Positions 1-8,423 of a stretch of 64,000 nt of DNA are shown in pieces (position 1 is the stretch's first letter; each line of letters begins with the position of its first letter). A program made the position numbers and the translations under genes. Source of the stretch: Campylobacter suis (GTDB lineage: Bacteria; Campylobacterota; Campylobacteria; Campylobacterales; Campylobacteraceae); assembly GCF_905120475.1 (NCBI RefSeq), contig NZ_CAJHOE010000002.1, positions 124,001 to 188,000 of the forward strand, written 5' to 3'. The notes under the pieces were generated by a model, which was given only the letters and a program-made list of their open reading frames with translations, had not been told where the DNA came from and searched no databases.

Positions 1-62
1 TTTGAATAAATATCAATAGTAGCAAGCGGTCCCATACCGCCTAAAATACCTATTCTTTTCAA
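1..62 (-). CDS. Aspartate/glutamate racemase family protein (5-prime end only)
   Basis: Only the first 20 or so codons are present; the gene runs off the left edge. A TTG start at 62-60 follows a strong AAGGAG Shine-Dalgarno sequence at 74-69. The N-terminus reads LKRIGILGGMGPLAT, the classic start of aspartate racemases (beta strand then GGMGP loop). Family knowledge: cofactor-independent interconversion of L- and D-aspartate using two cysteines, which lie outside the window. It follows aspA and dcuA on the same strand, so a role in aspartate use fits. A terminator hairpin lies between dcuA and this gene. Confidence 0.8.
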   Translation of the reverse strand, partial: MKRIGILGGMGPLATIDIYS

Positions 63-74
63 ATTTTACTCCTT

Positions 75-105
75 AAAAAAGAGCCAAGAGAAAAATCTCT
101 TGGCT
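75..105 (-). terminator. Intrinsic terminator between dcuA and the racemase
   Basis: A perfect 10-bp stem (AGCCAAGAGA at 82-91 with TCTCTTGGCT at 96-105, 4-base loop) is followed on the minus strand by a short U tract encoded by the A run at 75-80. The U tract directly abuts the racemase Shine-Dalgarno sequence, so the racemase may be expressed by read-through only. Confidence 0.8.
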
Positions 106-112
106 ATAAATT

Positions 113-1456
113 TTATAAAAGAACTGGTGCGATTATAAAGCCTAAAACGACTGAAATAGTAACCATAATGGTACCAGGGATAAAGAACGAGTGGTTGATG
201 ATAAATTTACCAACCTTAGTTGTTCCAGTATCATCCATAGCGATAGCACCAAGTGTAGTTGGGTATGTAGGAAGCACGAAAAGTCCAGAAACAGCTGCAA
301 ATGAAGCAACTAATATCCAAACATCTTGTGCATTTTCAGGACCAGTCATACCAAGTGCTGCCGCAACTGCTGGCATCATAACACGAGTTGTAGCTGCTTG
401 TGAGTATAGTAAGCAGCTTAGGAAGTAAAGTGCGATTGCTAGAACAAATGGATACTGAGTAACCACATCTTTTGCAACCTCTTTAATGCCATCAAGGTGA
501 CCATTAACAAATGTAGTTCCTAGCCATGCAATACCAAGGACGCAGATGCACGCTTGCATGCCACTTTGGAAAGTACTAGTTGAAAGCAACTTACCAGTAT
601 CTACCTTACATAAAACTGTTATCAAAAAGCCGATAGTTAGCATAAAGCTGATAATAGCTAGGTCGCGTGAAAGGATAGGCTTTTCAACCAAGCCGATACT
701 TTTTGAGATAGCAAGAGCATAGCAAACTACCACAAAAACGCCGATAGCAAAGATAGCAACTGATTTTTTAGCATAAGGTTTTAGCTCAGTATATTCAGCT
801 TCTTTAACTTCTGCAACGAGACCCTTTGCCAATCTTTCTTGATAGATAGGATCTTTTGAAAGGTCAAGATCGTAAAATTTATTCACAAAAAGTGAAGTTA
901 GTATCATAGCTACAAATGTCGTAGAAATGCATATAAATAGCAACATCGGATAACTAACACCTAGCTTTTCACAAACACCAGTCATCGCAACGAAAGCCGC
1001 TGAGATAGGGCTAGCTGTGATAGCCACTTGGCTTGATACGACAGAAAGTGCTAGCGGTGCAGATGGCTTAATGTTTTGACCCTTTGCAACCTCTGTAATA
1101 ACTGGAAGCATAGAAAACGCAGTGTGTCCAGTACCAGCAAGTATCGTAAGAAAATATGTAACTACTGGCGCTAGGATATTTATCTGCTTTGGATTTTTGC
1201 GTAAAATTTTAGATGCTACTTGCACTAAATAATCAAGTCCGCCAGCCACTTGTAACGCTGTAATAGCAGAGATAACAGAAGCGATGATAAGAATAACATC
1301 CATTGGGATATCCTTCATATCTACCTTCATGCCAAGCATTGCCAAAACGATAACGCCAAGACCACCAGCGTAACCAACCCCCATACCACCAAGGCGAACG
1401 CCAAGATAGATGCCACCAAACAGAACTATAAGTTGCAGTATCAACATTAGATCCAT
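113..1456 (-). CDS. dcuA: Anaerobic C4-dicarboxylate transporter DcuA
   Basis: A 447-residue polytopic inner-membrane protein with about a dozen hydrophobic segments, the usual length for DcuA/DcuB. The family exchanges fumarate, malate or aspartate for succinate during fumarate respiration. Recognisable segments include the N-terminal glycine-rich LGVRLGGMGVGYAGGLG and the SQAATTRVMMPAVAAALG stretch near the C-terminus. The start ATG has AGGAGC just upstream. It lies 84 bases downstream of aspA, so the pair can import aspartate, deaminate it to fumarate and export succinate. DcuA rather than DcuB is chosen from the aspA linkage; the distinction is not certain. Confidence 0.93.
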   Translation of the reverse strand: MDLMLILQLIVLFGGIYLGVRLGGMGVGYAGGLGVIVLAMLGMKVDMKDIPMDVILIIASVISAITALQVAGGLDYLVQVASKILRKNPKQINILAPVVTYFLTILAGTGHTAFSMLPVITEVAKGQNIKPSAPLALSVVSSQVAITASPISAAFVAMTGVCEKLGVSYPMLLFICISTTFVAMILTSLFVNKFYDLDLSKDPIYQERLAKGLVAEVKEAEYTELKPYAKKSVAIFAIGVFVVVCYALAISKSIGLVEKPILSRDLAIISFMLTIGFLITVLCKVDTGKLLSTSTFQSGMQACICVLGIAWLGTTFVNGHLDGIKEVAKDVVTQYPFVLAIALYFLSCLLYSQAATTRVMMPAVAAALGMTGPENAQDVWILVASFAAVSGLFVLPTYPTTLGAIAMDDTGTTKVGKFIINHSFFIPGTIMVTISVVLGFIIAPVLL

Positions 1457-1487
1457 TTCAAGCTCCTTGTTTTAAAATAATTAATAC

Positions 1488-1520
1488 AAACATAATGATA
1501 ATACTTTTATCATTATGTTT
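1488..1520 (-). promoter_or_regulatory. Intercistronic hairpin between aspA and dcuA
   Basis: A perfect 14-bp inverted repeat (AAACATAATGATAA at 1488-1501, its complement at 1507-1520) with a 5-base loop fills most of the aspA-dcuA gap. Read in the gene direction there is no clean U tract after it. It looks more like an RNA-processing or stability element, or a weak attenuator, than a full terminator. Confidence 0.6.
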
Positions 1521-1540
1521 TCTTTAAATTCACTAAAAAT

Positions 1541-2941
1541 TTACTTTACCATACTTGGGTTAAGCATATTTTTAGGTTCTAGAATTTTATCGATCTCCTC
1601 TTTGCTTAGATATCCACGCTCTAAGCAAATATCTCCGACCGCTTTACCTGTTTGAAGTGCCTCTTTTGCTATTGAAGCTGATTTTTCATAACCGATATGT
1701 GGGTTAAATGCTGTTACGATACCAACTGAGCCAAGAACTGACTTCAAGCAAGCTTCTGGGTTTGCAGTCAAGTTTTTAATAGCTTTCTCACTTAGCGTTT
1801 TCATCGCATTTTCAAGGATAACGATAGAGTTAAATAGTCCATACGCTATGCCTGGCTCAAACGCATTTAGCTCAAATTCTCCACGCTCAGAGCAAAGCAT
1901 AATAGTGACATCGTTGCCGATAACTTCATAGCAAGCCTCGCCGACTACTTCGCATATTACTGGGTTTACCTTACCTGGCATGATAGAGCTACCTGGTTGC
2001 ATTTGTGGTAAATTTATCTCTCCAAGCCCGCATCTTGGACCTGAGTTCATAAGGCGCAAGTCGTTTGCTATCTTGCTTAGGCGAACGGCTGCAGTTTTTA
2101 GTGCACCACTAACATGCACAAAGTCTGCTGTATCTTGCGTAGCAGCGATAAAATCTTCGGCTGGTTTGAAATTTATACCTGTTATATCACTTAAAATTTT
2201 ATGCACCGCTACCTTGTAGTCTGGGTGGCAGTTTATGCCTGTGCCTATAGCTGTTGCTCCCATATTTAGGCAGCTCATAGCCTCTCTTGCAGCTTTTATC
2301 TTTTCGATGTCGCTCTTAATATAGCTTGCAAATGCGTTAAATGTGTTGCCAAGTGTTGTAGGAACAGCATCTTCAAGCTCTGTTCGTCCCATTTTTATGA
2401 CATCTTTCCAAAGCTGGGCTTTTTTCTCAAGCTCAGATTTTAGTCCCTCCATAGCTTTTAGTAGGTCGGTGAGCTTTGCATAAGTAGCCACTTTGATAGA
2501 GCTTGGATAGGTGTCGTTTGTGCTTTGCCCTAAATTTGTATGGTCATTTGGATGTATAGCACTGTAATCACCCTTTTTATGACCTATGCTCTCAAGCGCA
2601 ATATTTGTCAAAACTTCATTTAGGTTCATGTTTGTAGATGTACCAGCTCCACCTTGTATCATATCCACAACAAACTGATCGGCATATTCGCCAGCCATTA
2701 CCTTGTCGCAAGCCTTAGCCAACGCATCAGCGATACTTGGCTCAAGCACACCGACCTCTTTATTCGCAAGTGCAGCTGCTTTTTTTATCTGAGCAAAAGC
2801 CTTCACAAAAAAAGGATAATCTTTTAATCTTCTGCCAGTCATTTGGAAATTTTCAAGTGCTCTAAATGTTTGCACACCATAATACACGCTGTCGTCTATC
2901 TCAAGTTCGCCGATAAAGTCATGTTCTTTTCTAGTTGCCAT
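1541..2941 (-). CDS. aspA: Aspartate ammonia-lyase
   Basis: 466 residues, normal length for AspA. It converts L-aspartate to fumarate plus ammonia in the cytoplasm, feeding fumarate reductase. The fumarase/aspartase signature GSSIMPGKVNP lies near residues 317-327, with the substrate-binding GQSTNDTYPSS segment near residue 138. Those motifs alone do not separate it from class II fumarase, but the N-terminus (R.E.D.IGELEI...YYGVQT) and the dcuA neighbour are typical of AspA. The ATG has a good GAAGGAG Shine-Dalgarno sequence. It is the first gene of the aspA-dcuA-(racemase) run. Confidence 0.95.
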   Translation of the reverse strand: MATRKEHDFIGELEIDDSVYYGVQTFRALENFQMTGRRLKDYPFFVKAFAQIKKAAALANKEVGVLEPSIADALAKACDKVMAGEYADQFVVDMIQGGAGTSTNMNLNEVLTNIALESIGHKKGDYSAIHPNDHTNLGQSTNDTYPSSIKVATYAKLTDLLKAMEGLKSELEKKAQLWKDVIKMGRTELEDAVPTTLGNTFNAFASYIKSDIEKIKAAREAMSCLNMGATAIGTGINCHPDYKVAVHKILSDITGINFKPAEDFIAATQDTADFVHVSGALKTAAVRLSKIANDLRLMNSGPRCGLGEINLPQMQPGSSIMPGKVNPVICEVVGEACYEVIGNDVTIMLCSERGEFELNAFEPGIAYGLFNSIVILENAMKTLSEKAIKNLTANPEACLKSVLGSVGIVTAFNPHIGYEKSASIAKEALQTGKAVGDICLERGYLSKEEIDKILEPKNMLNPSMVK

Positions 2942-3111
2942 TTTAGCTCTCCTTCTAATAAATTGGTTAATGAAATTATATGACGATAAAGTTTAATTTT
3001 AAATTAAATAAATAATTTTAAATTTTAAGTCATTTTTTATTATTACTAAAATGCCTATTTTTGGCTTTTTGTGAACATTTAAAGAAATTTTTATTCGTGT
3101 TTTATTTTTGA

Positions 3112-3117
3112 TATAAT
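3112..3117 (+). promoter_or_regulatory. Sigma70 -10 box upstream of ung
   Basis: TATAAT inside TTTTGATATAATTTC, about 30 bases before the ung start, with T-rich sequence upstream as usual in Campylobacter promoters. The rest of the 2942-3145 divergent gap is very AT-rich and shows nothing else definite. Confidence 0.6.
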
Positions 3118-3145
3118 TTCAAAATTCTAAACAAAAAGGTACAAA

Positions 3146-3844
3146 ATGAAGATAAATTTAGATGATGTAAAAATAGAACCTGGCTGGAAAGAGATGTTAA
3201 AAGATGAGTTTTTAAGCCCCTATTTTGCAAAAATCAAACAAAACTTACTAGATGCAAAGGCAAACGGCACAGTCTATCCGCCAAGTAAACTTATCTTTAA
3301 CGCCTTTAATCTCACGCCATTTAATACGGTTAAAGTTGTCATCTTAGGTCAAGACCCATATCACGGCACAGGACAAGCGATGGGGCTTAGCTTTTCTGTA
3401 CCAAAAGGTGTGCGTGTGCCGCCTAGCCTTATAAATATCTACAAAGAAATTTACTCAGATCTTGGCATATCTGAGCCAAACTCAGGTGATCTCACTCATT
3501 GGGCAGCTCAAGGCGTCTTGCTCTTAAATGCCACACTAAGCGTGAAGGCAAATGAGCCAAATTCTCACTCAAATTTTGGCTGGCAAACTTTTAGTGATGC
3601 GGTGATAAAAATTTTAAGTCAAAAGCGGAACAACCTAGTCTTTTTACTCTGGGGCAACTACGCAAAAGCAAAGGCAAATTTGATAGATCAAGACCGCCAT
3701 CTAGTCCTTACCGCCGCTCACCCTAGCCCGCTAGCGCGTGGAGCATTTTTTGGATGTAGACACTTTTCAAAGGCTAATACCTACTTACAAAATCACGGCA
3801 TAACACCCATAGACTGGGACTTAAATAACGCAAAGGATATATGA
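3146..3844 (+). CDS. ung: Uracil-DNA glycosylase
   Basis: 232 residues, typical family-1 UNG length. It removes uracil from DNA in base-excision repair. The catalytic water-activating motif GQDPYHG is at about residues 68-74 and the minor-groove loop HPSPLA near residue 191; a uracil-recognition LLLNATL segment is also present. ATG follows AAAAAGG. Its stop overlaps the ATGA start of the broken membrane gene downstream, suggesting the two were co-translated before that gene decayed. Confidence 0.96.
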   Translation: MKINLDDVKIEPGWKEMLKDEFLSPYFAKIKQNLLDAKANGTVYPPSKLIFNAFNLTPFNTVKVVILGQDPYHGTGQAMGLSFSVPKGVRVPPSLINIYKEIYSDLGISEPNSGDLTHWAAQGVLLLNATLSVKANEPNSHSNFGWQTFSDAVIKILSQKRNNLVFLLWGNYAKAKANLIDQDRHLVLTAAHPSPLARGAFFGCRHFSKANTYLQNHGITPIDWDLNNAKDI

Positions 3845-4176
3845 TGTTGAGTGAGATTTTATTTTACATAGCAGCTGGTTTTTTTGAAATTTTGGGCTGC
3901 TTTATGTTTTGAGAGTATTTTAAAAACGACAAACCAGCTTGGTATCTAGGCGTTGGCATAATATCGCTTGTACTTTTTGCCTCTGTTCTTACTCGTGTTG
4001 AGAGCGAGTTTGCTGGGCGTGCTTATGCAGCTTATGGCGGGATTTATATCATCTGCTCGCTTTTGTGGCTAAATTTTGTTGAAAAACAAGCCTTTACAAG
4101 ATATGACCTACTTGGCTCACTCATCGCACTCATAGGCGCTATAATCATCATCTATCCAAATTTACTAAAAACTTAA
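3841..4176 (+). pseudogene. YnfA/UPF0060-type small membrane protein, interrupted by one in-frame TGA
   Basis: Reading from the ATG at 3841 gives 23 codons (MMLSEILFYIAAGFFEILGC...), then TGA at 3910-3912, then 87 more open codons to TAA at 4174. The second part contains FAGRAYAAYGGIYI and LLGSLIALIGA, which match the conserved core and last helix of UPF0060 proteins, whose usual length (about 110 residues, four helices) equals the restored frame. In relatives the position after GCY-A-F is a tryptophan, so a single TGG to TGA change explains the stop. Alternatives are a sequencing error or real stop read-through. The translational overlap with ung (ATGA) supports a once-functional gene. Confidence 0.8.
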
Positions 4177-4177
4177 G

Positions 4178-4201
4178 AAGCTAGGACTTATATCCTAGCT
4201 T
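4178..4201. terminator. Hairpin after ung and the YnfA-type remnant
   Basis: A 9-bp perfect stem (AAGCTAGGA at 4178-4186, TCCTAGCTT at 4193-4201) with a 6-base loop, two bases after the TAA at 4176. U tracts are weak on both strands; it separates convergent genes. Confidence 0.6.
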
Positions 4202-4261
4202 ATTGCCTACGCCAAAACTTTATAGCACAGCTATCTGAGTATAAGAAATTTTATTGTTTTC

Positions 4262-4765
4262 TTACTCTTCCTTTTTCTCTGCTTCTTTTTTTCTAGCTTC
4301 TAAATCAACTACTTTAACCTTGTAAAGTTCCACATCTCTTTCTTTATCTTGTAAATTTTCTTTCGCATTTTCTATTTTTTGAGTGTTTTTATTTTGAGTT
4401 GCTATCTCTAGCTCTTTTTTGGCTTTGTCTAAATCTTCAAGAGACTTATTATATCTATCTTTAGCTCTTTTTAGCATTCCCTCATCATAACTTACATCCC
4501 TAAATGATTCTACTTTACCAGTTTTAGGGTCTCTACCCAATATTCTATCAAGGCTACCCTTTCCACCTGGCATATCATAAGAGGGTTTAGTAATTTTACA
4601 ATTAGTCAATGCTCTCATTTCAGGAGTGCATTCTTCTTCACTAAACTCAACTTTAGGGGTTGTGTCAATTTTTGATAAAATATCATCTATTTTATTAGCC
4701 TGATTTGCAACTGCAAAATTTATTAATCCTAATACCATTATCCCAATTAAACCCAATCTTTTCAT
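4262..4765 (-). CDS. Hypothetical exported protein with C-terminal coiled coil
   Basis: 167 residues that I do not recognise. Residues 1-20 form a clear Sec signal peptide (MKRLG, hydrophobic core, cut near VAN-QA), so the product should be periplasmic. Two cysteines sit close together (CTPEMRALTNC, about residues 46-56) and could form a disulphide. From about residue 95 to the end the sequence is a highly charged K/E/D-rich helix with heptad-like spacing, probably a coiled coil. It is a single gene flanked by convergent ung and co-directional metF, with its own Shine-Dalgarno sequence (AAGGAG). Composition is like its neighbours. Confidence 0.75.
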   Translation of the reverse strand: MKRLGLIGIMVLGLINFAVANQANKIDDILSKIDTTPKVEFSEEECTPEMRALTNCKITKPSYDMPGGKGSLDRILGRDPKTGKVESFRDVSYDEGMLKRAKDRYNKSLEDLDKAKKELEIATQNKNTQKIENAKENLQDKERDVELYKVKVVDLEARKKEAEKKEE

Positions 4766-4809
4766 CTCATTTCTCCTTATACTTTTTATATCTTAATTAT
4801 ATCATATTT

Positions 4810-5691
4810 TCATATATTTTTTAACTGCTTGCAAAGAACCAAACTAGCCTCTATCTCGGCTCGTTTTGCCATCACGCTTTCGATATTTAGGCTCAAATTT
4901 AGCCCATTTTTATCGCCAAATTCTTTAAGCTCGCCCCAAATTTCTTTGATGATTTGCACGCTTTCATTTAGATAATCACTTGATTTATTTAGCCTATCCT
5001 CAACGCTTGTTGGCACGCTAACACCAAGCCATTTTATAAAATCAAGCGTCTTTGCATTACCTGCCGTGCTAAATGTAAGAAAAATAGGCACATCTATACT
5101 AGCCTTAGCGCAATCAGCCAAAAACTGCCTCGCAAGCTGTGCATCAAAAATCGCCTGCGAGATGAAAAATTTTGCCCCCATTTCTAGCTTTTGGCGCATT
5201 CTCTTAGGCTCATCCCCCTTTTTAGCGTGGCGCTCACTTATGCAAACCCCACCAACCACAAGCTCATCAAACTCACACGCTATCTCATACGCCCTTTGTA
5301 GGCTTAAGCTCACACTTTGGTGCGAGTGTGTGGCGCCAACCAAGACATTCAAATTTGCGCTTTGTTGTTTTAAAGATTTGCGAAAACTGCTCTCATCATA
5401 CGCCCCAGCGACCCTATAAAAGACGGGATTTGTGCTGACATTTAGGTAGTTTGAGTAATATCTTTGCGGGCTTAATGTCCCGCTAAACTCAAATGTCCGC
5501 TCACTATCACTTCGCCCACTCTCATCTTGCACCTCGTAAAGCACGAGTCCGTCGGCGTTTATGTCGTTTATGCGACCGCTCCATCGATCTGAAATTTCGC
5601 ACAGTTTTTGCTCATCAAACTCAGCTTTTGGTGGGGTTAGAGCGTATAAAACTAGCTCTTTTTCTTTGTTTAAAATTCTGTTTTTTAGCAA
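4810..5691 (-). CDS. metF: Methylenetetrahydrofolate reductase family protein (MetF-like)
   Basis: 293 residues, the length of bacterial MetF. MetF makes 5-methyltetrahydrofolate, the methyl donor used by MetE, and this gene lies directly downstream of metE on the same strand, as I recall for Campylobacter jejuni. The sequence fits the MTHFR barrel: a G-ATHSH-like strand, FDELVVGGVCISERHA, a GAKFFISQAIFDA segment (compare GA.F.ITQ..FD in MetF) and a C-terminal VPIFLTFSTAG strand. The N-terminus (LYALTPPKAEFD) lacks the usual FEFFPP form, so it is a divergent family member. Assignment rests on these motifs plus linkage. Confidence 0.75.
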   Translation of the reverse strand: MLKNRILNKEKELVLYALTPPKAEFDEQKLCEISDRWSGRINDINADGLVLYEVQDESGRSDSERTFEFSGTLSPQRYYSNYLNVSTNPVFYRVAGAYDESSFRKSLKQQSANLNVLVGATHSHQSVSLSLQRAYEIACEFDELVVGGVCISERHAKKGDEPKRMRQKLEMGAKFFISQAIFDAQLARQFLADCAKASIDVPIFLTFSTAGNAKTLDFIKWLGVSVPTSVEDRLNKSSDYLNESVQIIKEIWGELKEFGDKNGLNLSLNIESVMAKRAEIEASLVLCKQLKNI

Positions 5692-5715
5692 GGATTTTCT
5701 TTAAAAAGAAGGTAA

Positions 5716-5737
5716 AGTTGCCCAAGCTCGGGCAACT
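5716..5737 (-). promoter_or_regulatory. Hairpin in the metE-metF gap
   Basis: A perfect 8-bp GC-rich stem (AGTTGCCC at 5716-5723 and GGGCAACT at 5730-5737, 6-base loop). On the minus strand it is followed, after a few bases, by a U-rich stretch. It may partly terminate transcription after metE and so lower metF expression. Confidence 0.55.
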
Positions 5738-5751
5738 ATAAGTAAAATATA

Positions 5752-8022
5752 TTAAAGTGCTCTAGCGATCTTAACCGCTTCGACCATATTTTTAAGGCTT
5801 GGCTCAACCTCTTCCCATTTTCTAGTTTTTAGTCCGCAGTCTGGATTTATCCAAAGTTGCTCTTTTGGAAGCACTTCAAGCAGTGCTTTTATCTGTGCGA
5901 CCATCTCATCTACGCTTGGAATTCTTGGGCTGTGGATGTCATAAACACCTGGACCAACCTCTTGCTTATAGCCTACTGCTTTAAAAATTTTAAGCAGTTC
6001 GTTGCCTGATCTTGCCGTTTCTATCGAGATGACATCAGCATCCATAGCTTCTATAGTTTTTATAATGTCGTTAAACTCAGAGTAGCACATATGTGTGTGG
6101 ATTTGCGTTTCAGGACGCGCAGAAGCGACTGAAAGCTTAAAGCAATCTACTGAAAATTTCTCATACGCACCGATATTTTCAGCCCTTAGCGGATAGCCCT
6201 CTTTAAACGCCGCTTCATCTACTTGAATGACCTTAATGCCAGCGTCTTGAAGGTCTGCTATCTCATCATAGATACAAAGTGCGAGCTGTTTTGCCACCTC
6301 GGCACGGCTTATGTCATCGCGCACGAATGACCAGTTTAGCATAGTCACAGGGCCTGTTAGCATACCTTTCATTATCTTGCTTGTCTTGCTTTGTGCGTAG
6401 CGTATCCACTCCACAGTCATCGGCTCTGGGCGGCTCACATCGCCAAACAAAAGCGGTGGCTTGACGCAGCGGCTACCGTAGCTTTGCACCCAGCCATTTT
6501 CACTAAACGCATAGCCCTTTATCTGCTCGCCAAAGTACTCCACCATGTCGTTTCTCTCAGGCTCGCCATGCACTAGCACATCTAACCCGCACTCCTCTTG
6601 AAATTTCACGCACTCATCAATGTAGGCTTTGATGTGGTTTTCATAAGCTAGTTTGTTTATCTCGCCTTTTTTGAAATTTTGACGCGCTACGCGAAGCTCT
6701 ACGGTTTGCGGGAAGCTTCCTATCGTAGTCGTAGGTAAAACGCCGTAGTTTAGGGCTTTTTGCTGTATCTTGATACGCTCATCAAAGCTCATATCTCGCT
6801 CAAATTTACTTAAATTTGACACGCGATCTTTGACTGCTTTATCGTGTATAAGAGCCGAGCTTGCGCGAGAGTTTGCGCTTGCTTTATTTTGAGCGTAAAT
6901 TTTACTTGCGACTTCGCATAGCTCTTTGTTGTTTGCTAGGCTAGTGATGATAGAAATTTCACTTAGTTTTTCAACCGCAAAGCTTAGCCAGCTTTTTACT
7001 TCATCGTTTAGTTTTTTTTCGTATTTTAGGGTAAATGGCACGTGAAGTAGTGAGCAAGATGAGCCGATGTAAAAGTCCTTTCCACCAAGCTTACTCTCAA
7101 GCTCTTTGACAAATTTTACCTTCTCATCGATGTTTGCCTTCCAAACATTTCTACCATCTACAACACCGGCAAATAGCTTTACATCTGAGTTTGCAAGAGC
7201 TGGTAGGGCTTGTGTGTTTTTTGCGCCGTGTATAAAGTCAAGTCCAAGACCATAAATTTTAGTCTTTAACACTTCATTTACAGCGTTTAGCGCGTGCTCG
7301 AAATATGTCATAAATATGATTTTAATGTTGCTTGAAACGCCTGTGAGTTTTTCATAAACTGGCGTGATCTTATCGCTTAGCGCGTCGCCCTTATCCGTTA
7401 CAAATATTGGCTCATCAAACTGCACAAACACCTCATCATCAAGCTTTGAAATTTGCTCTAAAAGCTTTGCATACTCGCCTACTACAGCGTCTAAATGGCA
7501 AAACGCACAGCTATCATCTGTGGTCTTTGATAGCGCTAAAAATGTGATAGGGCCGATTAGGTTTATCTTTGTGTTTATGCCGTTTTGCTTTGCTTCGTTG
7601 TATTCGGCGATGATTTTTTCGCTATTTAGACTAAATTTCGTGTCTTTGTTTAGCTCTGGCACGATGTAGTGGTAGTTTGTGTTAAACCACTTTGTCATCT
7701 CCATAGCCACGGCTGACTTTTCGCCTCTTGCCATAGCAAAGTATAGTTCGCGTCCGCTAAGTCCGCGAAATCTAAACGGAATGCACCCAAGCGCGTAAAT
7801 CGTATCAAGCATAAGATCGTAAAGTGAGAAGTCGTTGCTTGAGATGAGATCTATGCCGACCTCTTTTTGATAGGCCCAGTGGCGTGCTTTTAGCGTCTTT
7901 GCTGTGTCTTCAAGCTTTGCTTCATCAAAGCCCTCTTTTTTGCTCCAAAGCCCTTCAAGCGCGCGCTTAAGCTCTCTTTTTTCGCCAATTCTTGGAAAAC
8001 CTGTAACGTAAGATTTTATCAT
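5752..8022 (-). CDS. metE: Cobalamin-independent methionine synthase
   Basis: 756 residues, normal for MetE. It transfers a methyl group from 5-methyltetrahydropteroyl-triglutamate to homocysteine without vitamin B12. Two related barrels are visible: the N-terminal half starts with SYVTGFPRIGEKRELKRALE, and the catalytic C-terminal half carries TTTIGSFPQT (about residue 430), the zinc-ligand HMCYSEF (His and Cys), ISIETARSG and a final CGLKTR containing the last zinc cysteine. Start ATG follows AAAAAGGAATAAAA. It is transcribed with metF and preceded by a long leader that may control it. Confidence 0.97.
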   Translation of the reverse strand: MIKSYVTGFPRIGEKRELKRALEGLWSKKEGFDEAKLEDTAKTLKARHWAYQKEVGIDLISSNDFSLYDLMLDTIYALGCIPFRFRGLSGRELYFAMARGEKSAVAMEMTKWFNTNYHYIVPELNKDTKFSLNSEKIIAEYNEAKQNGINTKINLIGPITFLALSKTTDDSCAFCHLDAVVGEYAKLLEQISKLDDEVFVQFDEPIFVTDKGDALSDKITPVYEKLTGVSSNIKIIFMTYFEHALNAVNEVLKTKIYGLGLDFIHGAKNTQALPALANSDVKLFAGVVDGRNVWKANIDEKVKFVKELESKLGGKDFYIGSSCSLLHVPFTLKYEKKLNDEVKSWLSFAVEKLSEISIITSLANNKELCEVASKIYAQNKASANSRASSALIHDKAVKDRVSNLSKFERDMSFDERIKIQQKALNYGVLPTTTIGSFPQTVELRVARQNFKKGEINKLAYENHIKAYIDECVKFQEECGLDVLVHGEPERNDMVEYFGEQIKGYAFSENGWVQSYGSRCVKPPLLFGDVSRPEPMTVEWIRYAQSKTSKIMKGMLTGPVTMLNWSFVRDDISRAEVAKQLALCIYDEIADLQDAGIKVIQVDEAAFKEGYPLRAENIGAYEKFSVDCFKLSVASARPETQIHTHMCYSEFNDIIKTIEAMDADVISIETARSGNELLKIFKAVGYKQEVGPGVYDIHSPRIPSVDEMVAQIKALLEVLPKEQLWINPDCGLKTRKWEEVEPSLKNMVEAVKIARAL

Positions 8023-8281
8023 TTTTATTCCTTTTTATTTTATATTTTTTAATTATGTTTTAAAGTGTTAAAAAAGTAAATTCAAAGGTGGATGACAGCC
8101 AGATTTTCGTAGTGAAAAGTGAAATTTATAGTATTCTTTGCCGATTAAATGAGAGGTTAGCTTGAGTAAATTTTTAACCTTACAAAAGTATGAATTCGCG
8201 CGGAGTTTAGCTCTCTTTACTCTGTTTTGACATGGGACGACGCATAGTTTTTCCTCATTATGTAAGTTTTGCGTAATTATA
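8023..8281 (-). promoter_or_regulatory. metE promoter and long 5-prime leader
   Basis: A consensus -10 (TATAAT, minus strand, 8281-8276) lies about 250 bases upstream of metE, giving an unusually long leader for this genome. The leader contains a possible 12-codon ORF and an inverted repeat AGGTTA...TAACCT (near 8153-8180). I could not match it to a SAM, cobalamin or tetrahydrofolate riboswitch by eye. Between this promoter and the mqo start at 8424 I see only AT-rich sequence with a weak -10 (TACAAT near 8390) for mqo. Confidence 0.45.
8207..8245 (-). CDS. Possible 12-residue leader peptide upstream of metE
   Basis: ATG at 8245-8243 is preceded by GAGG with 7-base spacing and encodes MRRPMSKQSKES, then TAA. 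It sits inside the metE leader, about 25 bases after the predicted transcription start. It is not methionine-rich beyond two Met codons, so a classical attenuation peptide is not obvious. The strong Shine-Dalgarno spacing is the only support. Confidence 0.3.
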   Translation of the reverse strand: MRRPMSKQSKES

Positions 8282-8423
8282 ATATTTTTTGCCTTTTTTG
8301 TAAAGTAAATTTTAAAATTTTGTGAAATTTTTTCAAAAAAGTGTTAAAATTAAAACAAAAACTTAGGCTATTTTAAAGCTTTTTATGACTACAATTTGCC
8401 CACAATAAAACTTGGGGGCAAAT

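Noticed and set aside
3841-4176. Use of TGA as tryptophan to explain the broken YnfA-type gene
   Set aside because: All other genes here use TGG for Trp and TGA as a stop (for example ung and rlmN), so the standard code applies.
8023-8281. A SAM, cobalamin or tetrahydrofolate riboswitch before metE
   Set aside because: None of the conserved cores (for example the B12 box) could be found on the minus strand; only an undefined leader is claimed.
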